Shown in pieces: positions 47,862 through 58,000 of a stretch of DNA of 64,000 nt. The notes under the pieces are model-generated. The model worked only from the letters and a program-made list of their open reading frames with translations. It was not told the origin of the DNA and did not search any database. Both the position numbers and the translations under genes were made by a program. Within the stretch, counting starts at the first letter, position 1. Each line of letters begins with the position of its first letter. This stretch comes from Xanthoparmelia taractica (taxonomy: Eukaryota > Ascomycota > Lecanoromycetes > Lecanorales > Parmeliaceae): NCBI GenBank assembly GCA_033085395.1, contig JANQBS010000163.1, positions 27,541 to 91,540 on the forward strand, written 5' to 3'.

Positions 47862-49082
47862 ATGAAATATCTCTTGTTAAAGTACACCTCAATATGGGTT
47901 GTGGTTTTGTTCGCTCTTTACGTTGGTCTCCTGGGACTTCTCATGACCCCTTCCTTCCAAAGACATATTGTCTATCTTCATAAGATCCAGATGACATGGT
48001 TCAAGGATCTTGACGTTCCTGAAGAGTTTGGCTTCCTACGCAGCCAGACCACACCATTTTTTATTCAATCCTCCACTGGCGGAACTCTATACGCTTGGCA
48101 TATTCTGCCCATCGAGTTGTATCGCCGGCACGAGCCCGCTCTTATTGCGGAACCCGCTGGCTTCGTCTTGGATATCACATCCCGTTTTGCTTTCAAGCTA
48201 CTGCGTGATGACCCTGATGCTCGACTGGTCATTCACATGCATGGAGCGGGAGGTACTGTCGGGTCAGGCTACCGGGTCCCCAATTATCGCGCGCTGTCTG
48301 CAGGGCATCCCCTAAAGGTTCATGTCCTAACATTCGACTATCGAGGTTTTGGGCGGAGTCCCGGAACGCCGTCCGAGAATGGACTTTGTCTTGATGCCAT
48401 TGCGGTGGTTGACTGGGCGCTCAAAGTCGCCGGCATTTCACCATCCCGAATCCTCATCTTTAGCCAATCTCTAGGTACTGCTGTAACACTGGCTTTATCA
48501 GAGCACTTTGCCCTGCAATCTCCGCCCACAGTATTTGCAGGCACAATGCTAGTCGCACCCTTTGTCGATGTGGCGATGCTCGTAGCGACGTACCGTGTTG
48601 CTGGTTTCATCCCTATCTTATCACCGCTGGTCAGGTTTCCTCTACTGTTTAATTATCTCAGCACTTTCATAAAAGATAAATGGTTGAGCAAGAACCGTAT
48701 CGCACAATACATACGTGCCAACGAAGCTAATAGGGAGAAGTATCAGCTGACTCTAATCCATGCCGAGGATGACTATGACATCCCGTCGCATCACACCGAG
48801 GTTGTGTTCTGGCACGCCGTCAATGCTACGGTACCCCAAGGGATCACCTACAACAACCTCGAGGAGGCGAAGTATAATTCAAAGAAGGATCTGGGCGCCG
48901 CAGGGTCTGTGGTGGAGTGGCGAACGAAGAATGGCGTTATAAGGGAGGAGATATTGAAGACCGGTCTACACGATGCTGTCATGGGCTACCCTGTAATCAC
49001 TATGGCCGTCATGCGCATGTTTGAAGCGGCGGATCCGCTGTTCGACCGATGCGCAAATGAGAAGATGGGAAGGTCGCCATAG
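47862..49082 (+). CDS. Alpha/beta hydrolase, ABHD12-like
   Basis: Single-exon gene, 406 aa. An N-terminal membrane anchor (residues about 8-30, IWVVVLFALYVGLLGLLM) is followed by an alpha/beta-hydrolase domain. Residues seen: strand and oxyanion region VIHMHGAGGTVGSGYR, the conserved FDYRGFGRSPGTPSENGL, nucleophile Ser203 in FSQSLGT, acid in HAEDDYDIP and base His in TGLHDAVMG. The pattern fits ABHD12/ABHD13/Bem46-type lipid hydrolases, which act on monoacyl- or lysophospholipids at membranes. The start at 47862 is chosen because it directly opens the anchor; the frame runs 16 codons further up without a good ATG. Its 3' end overlaps the antisense relic at 48966-49750 by about 120 bp. Confidence 0.88.
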   Translation: MKYLLLKYTSIWVVVLFALYVGLLGLLMTPSFQRHIVYLHKIQMTWFKDLDVPEEFGFLRSQTTPFFIQSSTGGTLYAWHILPIELYRRHEPALIAEPAGFVLDITSRFAFKLLRDDPDARLVIHMHGAGGTVGSGYRVPNYRALSAGHPLKVHVLTFDYRGFGRSPGTPSENGLCLDAIAVVDWALKVAGISPSRILIFSQSLGTAVTLALSEHFALQSPPTVFAGTMLVAPFVDVAMLVATYRVAGFIPILSPLVRFPLLFNYLSTFIKDKWLSKNRIAQYIRANEANREKYQLTLIHAEDDYDIPSHHTEVVFWHAVNATVPQGITYNNLEEAKYNSKKDLGAAGSVVEWRTKNGVIREEILKTGLHDAVMGYPVITMAVMRMFEAADPLFDRCANEKMGRSP

Positions 49083-49800
49083 CCACTGCTCCAGAGGCGT
49101 TGGGAATACCGTGTGCCAGGATATGAGATGAAGTGCACCAAATGAAACTCCTAAAAGATAGTTATTGACCAGAGGATCTTGTAGTTGAACAGCTTTGTAG
49201 TTGAACAGCTCGGGTTCCAAGTACGTGAATACGATCTTTTTGGCAGCGGCGCGTTCCTCTCTCAAATCCTCAATGCATTCATTTCCACGCGCAACAGCTT
49301 GCTTGGTTTCCTGCTATCCTTCTGCTTGATCATTTGTTCGGCTACTTGTAAGGCTCTTTGTTGGGCTTCCTGTGACGCTTTATCCTTGGCTGCTCTTTTC
49401 TCCCGAATACTTGAATTGTGAGACGCCAGATGGTCCAGAGCGAGCATTGCTTTTATGCCCTCAATCCAAATGCGCTGCTGACAGCCGTGGCCTCGAAGGT
49501 CGCCTTCTGCCCCAAAAGCAGGTCAATGACGGATGGAGTCATCACATCTATCGGCTTGACCCATCGGAAGAGGTACGTAATAGCAACCGGTGGGATACAG
49601 CTGAGGGTCATTGTGTCAAGTTTGGAGAGGGGAAGGGCCTTACTACTTCGCATTATGCTCTGCGCCACAACCCAGGCCACTCGACCGGGCGTCAGCAGCT
49701 TCGCGATATCGTCTGCACTACTCTTGTCTCGTATGTCCTCTTCAGCTAAACCCCAGAGCTCGTAGTCGTCCCAGTGAATGAGACCTTACTCTAGTAGCTA
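48966..49800 (-). pseudogene. Decayed integral-membrane protein gene
   Basis: Read on the minus strand there are three pieces of a fungal membrane protein in different frames. The first, about 49780-49500, reads HWDDYELWGLAEEDIRDK, DDIAKLLTPGR, a membrane span, ALPLSKLDTMTL and ITYLFRWVKPIDV. The second (49447-49262) is a charged helix. The third (49265-48966) reads LLGVSFGALHLISWHTVFPT and PLEQWLWR before stopping. Order and content match a widespread fungal family of unknown function with motifs of the type LP-x-x-x-L-E/D, W-x-K-P and FPT-x-x-E-x-x-LWR. The frame changes could not be explained by introns, and the usual C-terminal membrane spans are missing because the frame ends inside the antisense hydrolase gene. 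A 15-bp direct repeat (GCTGTTCAACTACAA as read on the minus strand) also interrupts it. Decay is therefore more likely than a functional gene. Confidence 0.45.
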
Positions 49801-50937
49801 GGTGTACAGATTTGACCACATCGCTTTCTCTCATCAAGCAGAGTGAGGTATCTGAGAGCGAGCATACCAATACAAAAGGCGTGAACGAGCTTTAGGTATT
49901 CCCTCGTCAAACCTGCGCAGTTCTTCACCATCTTTGGCGCTTGATTCCATAAGTCCTTCAATGACTGTAAATAGATCTATATGCGCCAAAATAAACCCCA
50001 ACACTAAGTCCAGTTTGAGCCTTGGTGGCCCCCAGACTGACGATCTAAGGGATAGGATAATCTTCTGCCTACCATCCATCAGTCGGGTACATAGCCACTG
50101 CTAGATTGGTTGCGTCGACATGGGTGCATACGTTCAAAGGTGACATTAGAGACGCAATGTCCACCGACGAAACCGTGTGCACGAACGACCATCCCGCTCT
50201 GGACCGCGGATCCCTCACGAAAGCACCTTGCGCGTTTCGAATGAAGCAACTTTGCCGCCTTTGCTGGCTGCGGCGTGCTGCTATTTTCTCGGATATTTCC
50301 CGAGGTGCACCAGCAGCGTTATTATTGAGCCTTGAAGGTCTCAGAATATGATATTTTGATTGCTGGTTATTGTTTGTATGTTTCTTTGAAGCTAAAGTCG
50401 TGTCAGTTACTAAGGAATCGCCAATTTCGCTAGGTACTTCAGGCAGGCAGTGCTGGCTGCATGAGCCACTTGCTCGATAGCCATGTGGAGAGCACGACTG
50501 AAGTCCGGACCGTACGGCGATGACGGGTCAGCGCTGCTGGCTTTAGTGCTAGCATGGCTGAATCTTTTCGGATACTGAACGGACGTTGTCGGGGGCAAAT
50601 CTTTTTCTCATTTAAGATGATACGTAATATATCCCCTACGGCTCCATAACTAGAAGTGGTTTGTACCTTTATCGCACGCTGCCGCATGAGCTGGGGCGAA
50701 GAAGACTCTCATGAAGCTATTAGCGCTTGGATACTTCAAGATGAAAAACAAAACTCATTGCCTTGCAGTCGTGACAGTATTTCCCACCTCGTTGGACCTG
50801 ACAACTCCGAAAGACACGGTCGAATCGAGCAGCGTCTTCGACTCAATCACACAATACTAGATCAATGATCTAGCACGCCATTCTTCGTCTGCCCGCATTT
50901 CAAGCCTCCATCAGACGCCACTGTAAAACTAGCAGTC
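49801..50937. other. Region with no clear gene
   Basis: The minus-strand ORF 50079-49834 (MDGRQKIILSLRSSVWGPPR and following) could be an upstream exon of the decayed membrane protein, since it lies in the right order, but no junction fits. The other frames have no recognisable content. Confidence 0.35.
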
Positions 50938-51507
50938 TCAGAAACTGACAGCTGAGGCTACAGCGCATAAATACATCAACCAGCCCCAGAAGTCCACTGT
51001 GATGAGCCGTGTTGCGTTCATCCTCAGCCACTCCTCCGCGGCAACTACATTATTGTCGCCGGGTTTCTCGTCATCGCATATTCGAGCGATAATGCGCATC
51101 GCATACGGACCGTAGAGGAAATGCCCTGCCGAAAAGCACATTCCTGCGTAGTAGAATGATCTCGCCGTAGCATTCAATGGCCTGCCGTCGATGACCCTCG
51201 ATATCCCTCCTGCGATCAAGCTTCCAATGCTAGATTGCGATCCCGTTTGCCGGCCGACAATGGTGTTCAGGTACGCTGTTGCAATTGCTATTGGATAGGC
51301 GATGGTGATGACAAGGATAGTTCGGTTGAAGAAGCCGGGGAACCAGCGCGGGAGAACAAGGCCGCTATGCTTCTTCGCGAGCTCAGGCCGTGTAAATGGT
51401 TTAAGAGCGGTCGTTTGATCGATGCCGCACATCAAAGAGGCGCTGGAGATAACTAGAGGAGCAAGTCGAAGGAGTTTGAGTCCGAGGTTGGCGTCGATGC
51501 CTGACAT
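50938..51507 (-). CDS. Small four-helix membrane protein (DUF1772/anthrone-oxygenase-like)
   Basis: 189 aa in one exon from the ATG at 51507. Four hydrophobic segments are seen: LLRLAPLVISSASLMCG, TILVITIAYPIAIATAYL, SFYYAGMCFSAGHFLYGPYAM and FWGWLMYLCAVASAV. Between the first two lies a polar loop with PRWFPGFFNR. Size, four helices and the Trp-Phe/Phe-Phe loop recall the DUF1772 or anthrone-oxygenase-like membrane proteins found in fungal secondary metabolism, but the resemblance is loose and no cluster genes are next to it. An upstream in-frame extension to 51777 exists but shows no membrane or signal character, so the shorter start is preferred. Function is unknown. Confidence 0.65.
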   Translation of the reverse strand: MSGIDANLGLKLLRLAPLVISSASLMCGIDQTTALKPFTRPELAKKHSGLVLPRWFPGFFNRTILVITIAYPIAIATAYLNTIVGRQTGSQSSIGSLIAGGISRVIDGRPLNATARSFYYAGMCFSAGHFLYGPYAMRIIARICDDEKPGDNNVVAAEEWLRMNATRLITVDFWGWLMYLCAVASAVSF

Positions 51508-52282
51508 TGCTCGTGGAGAGATTCTTTGTGCTTTGCGCACAACTGTTCTTGCTTTGCCGGTTCCACTTCCGTAGATGTACTCTTGGCGGTAGTTTATATA
51601 GTGTCCAAATTGCACGACTGGATCAAATCGAACAGCTGGAAAGTAAAGGGACTTTGGGATGCCGCCAGCAACACTATTGTATGAACGGGTAGGTTGATAG
51701 AGCGTCCCACAGCGTCCAAGTAAGCGACTACCAGGCTGACAAGCCAAACCCAATCGCAAGCTGACTTGTAGGTACATGTAAGATCAGCGAATCTTCGCCG
51801 AAGACACGGGGAAATGCATAACCCCGCATCAGCCGAAATCCCAAGGTGGGGCTTTGCACTAAATCCTTTGCGACACGAGAAACGTGATAGCGGTTTTGAG
51901 ACATAGTGGTTTCTAGCAGGTGATCTAATCCTGAATATGAATAGGATATCGCTCGCACAGGCTTCTTTGTATTGACATCTCCGAGTGCTGCAGTGACAGG
52001 ATGCATCAATTCTTCAAGTCCGTCTTCTTCAAATTTAGAGTCGTTCGTCTCCTAGGCGCGACAATTTTCGTCGGCTGTGAAGTAGGAGAGGCTCTCGAAA
52101 GCGCTGATTTTATTCACTATGTATACAGGGACGAATGATCATTATCGTGCATATTGTGCATAAGTGAAGCTCTCCAGCCTGAAAATCCGGACATTTTCGA
52201 GGCATCAGATATGGGACTGGGACCTAAAACATGGAAGAACTCCCAGACATTATACATAGATGTGGGTAGTCCTTCTCAATGT
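51508..52282. other. Intergenic region
   Basis: 775 bp between two minus-strand genes. Open frames at 51728-52009 (-) and 52154-52378 (+) lack recognisable content. Promoter of the four-helix protein is expected here. Confidence 0.4.
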
Positions 52283-53721
52283 TCATGCCAATCCTTCAGG
52301 ATACTTCATGACGAGTCGCGCCATTTCGTTCTTTGCCATTTCTCTGAATTTGAACCCATGCTCTGTCTTGGGGAATAGTGCGGACATCAGGAGATCGTAG
52401 CGGAGGGCATATAGCGCATTTCGGTCGTCCCAGTCACCTTGTGGCTCCGAAATGCCCATGAGTTTTTGATACTCTTTCAGAAAAGGACGACCCATTCTGT
52501 ACCTAGGCGCCCTCCAACTCCCTAAATCAGCCTCATTGTGGCCCCAGAATGCGCAAGAGTCGAAGATGTATATTTCGTCGGTCTCAGCGTCAGGCATGGA
52601 GTTGCCAGGCCATAAGTCAGAATGGATCAGGCAAGGTTTGATGGAGCGGCCACCTGTCTCCAAAGGTCGCAGTAGTCTTGGTATGACCTTTTCGAATATA
52701 TCTTTCTTCAGTACGTTGAGCTCTTCATCTTCTCCATGGGCCATTTCTTCGATGCGAAACATCTGTCTCATCGCCTGCGCAAACCAAACCTCCCAAGAGT
52801 CTTGCCACGTATTGTCGTTGGGTATGTTTGCTAGATAGGTGGGTATGTCGAATCCATATCGCTCCTTCTTTCCCATTGTCTCTTTGTGAACCTTCACAAT
52901 GATAGACACGAATTTTCGATATTCAGGAACCTCATCGGCCAGGTCGTGGAAATCGCAGAGATAGAATGCTGTTGACGGGTCCGCCTTATAAGTTCCCCAA
53001 GCATAGGGTTTCGGAACATGGTCGGGGATGTATTTGTAGAAAAGACTCTCTGAATGAAAGGTGCCCTCCATCATCTTGCGACCTAACTCGCCTGATTGCG
53101 ACTGATCTCCAGATGTCAGCATATCGGTCAATGGGGGCTATAGTATCATGTGCCCGACCTTCATGAAGTAGAGTTTGGTAGAACCATCGCCATGACGAAC
53201 TTCTATTCGCACTGTCTGGACCCACGCGCTGGTTCCAGACGGGGTGACTGAAATTATCTTCGAGTCTGGCGGGAGCTCTGCCATCTAGTTAGCATTTTGA
53301 AGCTCGGAAGAATGTGCTGCGCATGCAGAAATGCAGTATGTTGATTGTCGGTCAGATTGGACGGAAAGACCATGCGTGCTTGCTACTATCGGTCTCGTTC
53401 TTATATTACCAGCGCCATGGACTGGCACTAGCCAAGGATCATTTGTTGCTCATCGAGTTTTCTTTCCAGCAGGAGACTGAACGTTACAAAACTTGGTTGC
53501 TGGTGCTACAACTTTGAATACCACCTTGTTTGACAACTCATGGTGGGTACAATATTGGAAAGCCGGTAGTATTGGCGAAAGGGAATGGTGCAGACAGAAG
53601 ATATCTGTGTGGATTTAGACATTTGATACGCACCAGCAAGCACGTTATCATCCACGAATGCATGATCTGAATCCGAACCTAAGATAAGACGAGACACGAG
53701 CTCTGTTGTAGTGTTAGACAT
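52283..53721 (-). CDS. Fructosamine/ketosamine-3-kinase-like protein
   Basis: Protein-kinase-fold enzyme of the fructosamine-3-kinase family, which phosphorylates sugars attached to protein amines and so helps deglycation. The best model has three exons (53721-53634, 53277-53159, 53101-52283) and 341 aa. Landmarks: VDDNVLAELPPDSKIISVTP, PSGTSAW, KMMEGTFHSESLFYKYIP, VPKPYAWGTY, FHDLADEVP, NTWQDSWEVWF, VIPRLLRPLETGG, catalytic loop CLIHSDLWPGN and metal-binding FDSCAFWGHNEADLG. The catalytic Asp (HSDLW) and the second Asp (FDS) are present. Exon 1 is supported because the residues VLAEL rejoin exactly across a 356-bp intron. An alternative start is the ATG at 53284. Fungal relatives often act on unknown ketosamines. 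Confidence 0.8.
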
Positions 53722-55020
53722 GGAGCGATGGTCGGACGGCAGGAAAAGGTAATCAATATACTTGATAATCCTTTTACTTCGTGGTGACCATGTATACGTA
53801 TATCAGGTGGATAGACTGTGGCAGTTAAAAGATGTAAAATCAGATGTATGGTAATTCTCGATTTCGAAATCTTGGACCCAAGCTTTCAGCCGCTGTCTAT
53901 TTCTGGCTGACTCTGTTTCTGTCGGTGTGCAGGCATGTGGTCCCCAAATCGGAAAGGCGGCTAAATTAGAGATAAGGAGGCGTGCACTTGGCCAATGAAT
54001 AATATGATTCGTAAGGTACTTTGTTCAACGAGCAAACCCGATCAAACAACATCTACCCAGAGTACTCCGGGACGTGACATTACCCAAGTGCGCACTCCAG
54101 TAATTCGGGGGCAGATTTTATGCAACATTTTCAGTCATTGAAGCTCTTGAATGTTATCGCCAACGCCCAGTCGGTGCAGTCGATGCAGTCTGTAAAGCGG
54201 ATTATCACCCCAGATAATCCTTCCGGAGCAGTAACAGCACTATTGCCTCGGACACTTGTTCTTAATTAGACAAAGCAAGCATTATATTTGGTGGCTTTTT
54301 GTCTTGCTGACATGGAAAGAACCAAATACTCCCGAATAAAGGCCGGATGCACGGGGAACTATTCATATTGCAGCTTGCAGCGTTGTATAACAGACAAGGA
54401 CCTATGAGAGATTAATATTATTATTAGCTGCAAGTACTCTGACAGAGGACCATGCAGCTTGGATATTCAAGATGGTGTTAGAACATGAAAAAGCGGCACG
54501 AATTGCTCCCCCCCACATCTCCCGACAGGGGAAGATACACGAGGCGCTAAGGTCGTAGTAGCAGAACATGCATCACACAGCAACGGCGTCTTTGAGACCA
54601 ATGGATTTTCGTTGCACTCCCCTTTTCCAACAGTCTATGCCGCCCTCTATTGCCAAAATTTAGGGGGGCTGACATTGCATAATACAATATCAAAATCGTC
54701 TAGAATATTGCTTGCGCTCATTGTAGATTGGCTGAGGAGGGTCGGCTATGTGCAAAGGATCCAATCCAGATCGGCTCAAGCCTCCGCTCGCTGTGTTTTA
54801 CACGTCGGGAAGCGGAGCCAGATATAGACTTGACGGATGTCTCTGATAGGATCACTCTCTGCAGCACATACTTCCACTTTCATTGTCATGTTTTGCAAGA
54901 TCAACAATGGTAACGAACGTCGTACGGAGAATTTTTGATGACGGTCTTGCTGGCCCAGGAAAATCCTTGACGCTGCAATGGTAAGCATGCAATGACAGGT
55001 TGTTTCAGCCTTTCTCACAG
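53722..55020. other. Geneless region and upstream exons of the NLR
   Basis: 1.3 kb. The first 900 bp show no gene. From about 54728 a chain of small plus-strand pieces can be read in phase up to the NLR: an open segment ending LQDQQ at 54906, a possible intron 54910-54952, a short exon (KILDAAM) and an intron with GTAAGC donor ending at 55020. None of these contains a convincing ATG, so the NLR start is not fixed. Confidence 0.35.
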
Positions 55021-58000
55021 GTACTTAAACAGCACCCGTCAATTAGAAGCAAAACCTCCGTCAGCTCTTCATTTCTCAATCGCCGTTTTACTGGTATTAC
55101 CTTGAATCCTCATAACGACGAGGCAGAGTCCAGTGACGATATCCGAGGCCCCTTAGGTCTAAACCTGCTCCATGAGCCTCCTGAGCCTTTGATCGACTTC
55201 ATCTTCGTCCACGGCCTTCGAGGCGGTTCCCGGAAGACATGGAGTAAAACCGAGAGTCTTGCGCATTTTTGGCCAAAGGAGTGGCTTCCTTTGGAGCCGG
55301 GATTCAAAAATGTGCGCATACACAGCTTTGGCTATAACTCAGACTGGGGCGAGAGAAAAGGAAGTTCACTCACGATCCATGACTTTGGTCAGGCCCTGCT
55401 CGGAGACATGCAAAATGCTCCATCGCTTACTGGGGCCGATAACAAAGGAACTCCTCTTGTGATGATTGGCCACAGCTTAGGAGGCGTGGTTATAAAGAAA
55501 GCGCTTCTACTGGCTCGACAAGATCCGTCTCACCACAAACTTGCCACTCGTATTCACAGCATGTTCTTCCTTGCTACTCCACACCGGGGAGCAGACAGTG
55601 CGCAGCTGCTCAGTAACATACTCAAGATCGCTGTATCGCATGGTTCCAAACCCTACGTTGACAGTTTGGTGCCGAAATCAGATGCCATTCAGGTCATAAA
55701 TGACGGATTCCGACACGCATATCAAGGCATACAGCTGTGGTCGTTCTTCGAGACGGTCAAAACCAGTGTGGGCTTGATAGTAGAAAAAGACTCGGCGATA
55801 CTTGACTTGCCTGGAGAGCGCGTGCAGCTATCGAACGCCGACCATCGCCACGTATGTAAATTTGATGATCCTTCGGACAGCAACTACTGTACTCTCCGAA
55901 ATGCCTTTATTTCAACTATTGATTCCATCAAGAATACTTGGCTGTCGGTCAGGCAGGAGGATCATCAACACGACATGAAAATCTTATCATCGTACCTAGG
56001 CCTTTCGGAAGGTCCAGAAGCTGATCTGGCAAACATTATAGACCTTCAGACAGAAGGATCGTGCGGTTGGCTAACCAGCAAGACCTCGTTCCAGGATTGG
56101 CAGCTCAGTGTCGACAATTATCCGAAATGCTTCTGGCTCAGCGGTGAGCCAGCAACAGGGAAATCGACATTGTCAGCCCACGTTGTTAAATACCTGGAAG
56201 AAAGCAACAGCGACTGCTCATATTTCTTTTTCAAACATGGCGGAGCTGGTAGATCGACTGTAGCTGAGCTTCTCTGTTCGCTTGCATGGCAAATGGCATC
56301 GTCCAACACAGATATTCGCCGAAAGATCTTGTCTCTGTATGAGGAAGGAGTACTGATTGACAAGAGCGACGGACGCTCGGTATGGCGCACGATATTTATA
56401 GCCCGTATCTTTCGTACCGAACTACGCCAACCTCATTATTGGATCATTGATGGTCTCGATGAATGCGCCAATTATGCGGCATTCTTTCCGCTTTTAGGGA
56501 AGGTGGACCAGCACTTTCCATTGAAAATATTCGTGGCTAGCCGCCCTCACCTGGCTATCGAGCGATCTTTCTCCCAGGAGGGAATACTCAACGTCCACCA
56601 GTCTGTAAGCCGAGAAAATTCCATTGGTGATATAAAACTCTTCATTGATGCCCACTCCTACTACCTGCCTGTCGATACTGAAACAGACCGCCAAAACCTC
56701 GTGGAGCTGATACTCCGGAAGTCGAATGGCAATTTTCTTTGGACAAAGCTTGTTGTAAAAGAATTGGAAGAAGCCCACACCCAACAACGAGTTGATGAGA
56801 TCCTGGAATCCGTTCCCAGGGGCATAGATCAACTCTACTCTCGCATCCTGACAAACGTTGTCGAGTCACCGGGTAATTCTGAGCTTGTGACAACTCTGTT
56901 GACATGGGTTGTGTGTGCGGCTCGACCACTCACGGTGGAGGAGCTAAGGGAAGCTCTACGGCTGGACATTGACGAAGTGCTACCTCAACTCGATAAGACG
57001 GCGGGCTCTATCTGTGGGAACTTGATATACGTTGACAGCCAGTCGAAGGTGCGTTCCGCCCACCACACAGTCCAAGAGTATCTGTTCCGCGCAGACGCGG
57101 ATTCAAGTTACGCGATCAAGAGATCCGAAGCGCATTCTCGGATTGCTGCCGTATGCCTGAAGTACCTCGCTGGGGACGAAATGAAAAGCCCCCGATATCG
57201 AAGAGGAGGCCTGATTGCTCGACAACGGACAAGATCTGCATTCGCTATATACTCAATCAGATACTTTTCTCATCATGTTGCCAGGTCAACATCCTCAGCC
57301 GACGAGCAACTCCTGGGTCTAAACAAATTCTTGCAGAGCAACGCTCTAACATGGATAGAGATGATCGGAACGAGCCAAGATCTAGGGGCTCTGACACAAA
57401 CTGCGAAAGACCTTAAGACCTATCTTGAACGGCGCGCTAAATACAGGTCGCCTTTGGGGATCGAAGTCCAAAACGTTTCGGAATGGACCAACGATCTAAT
57501 ACATCTCGTTGCTCAATTCGGTAGAACACTTCTTGCGTCACCGTCAGCCGTACAATATTTGATACCACCAATATGCCCTCCTGACTCGATCATCCATAAG
57601 ACCTTTGGGAGTATTCCTCGTGGCTTACAGCTTGAGGGTTTATCGCAAAGAGACTGGGACGACCGGCTTTGTTGCATAATCTTCTCTGCTGCTCAGACAT
57701 TGTCAGCGGATTGGTGCGATAATAAATTCGCGCTTGGACTGTCAGATGGAACTGTACACATCTACGACGAGACCTCATTCCAAGAACAGCTGAAGTTGTT
57801 ACACGGCGAACCCGTACGGGGCCTAAAGTTTGCGACCATAAATGTTTATCTAGCATCAGCAGGCAGAAAGCGGGTAAGCCTGTGGAATACTTCGACTGGA
57901 TCACAGCTGTGGACCACCAGTGTCGCTGACCAATCTCTCGCGCTTGAATTTGACGAGGATGATTCAATCCTCATGGCAGCCACGAGAGCTAATACAATGT

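Noticed and set aside
50410..50687. Short minus-strand ORFs between the relic and the four-helix protein
   Set aside because: No recognisable domain or splice link; not annotated as a gene.
51508..51777. In-frame 90-codon N-terminal extension of the four-helix membrane protein
   Set aside because: It has no signal or membrane character and no family resemblance; the ATG at 51507 directly opens the hydrophobic core.
57153..57967. Smaller ORFs inside the NLR region
   Set aside because: They are alternative frames of the 1568-codon receptor gene.
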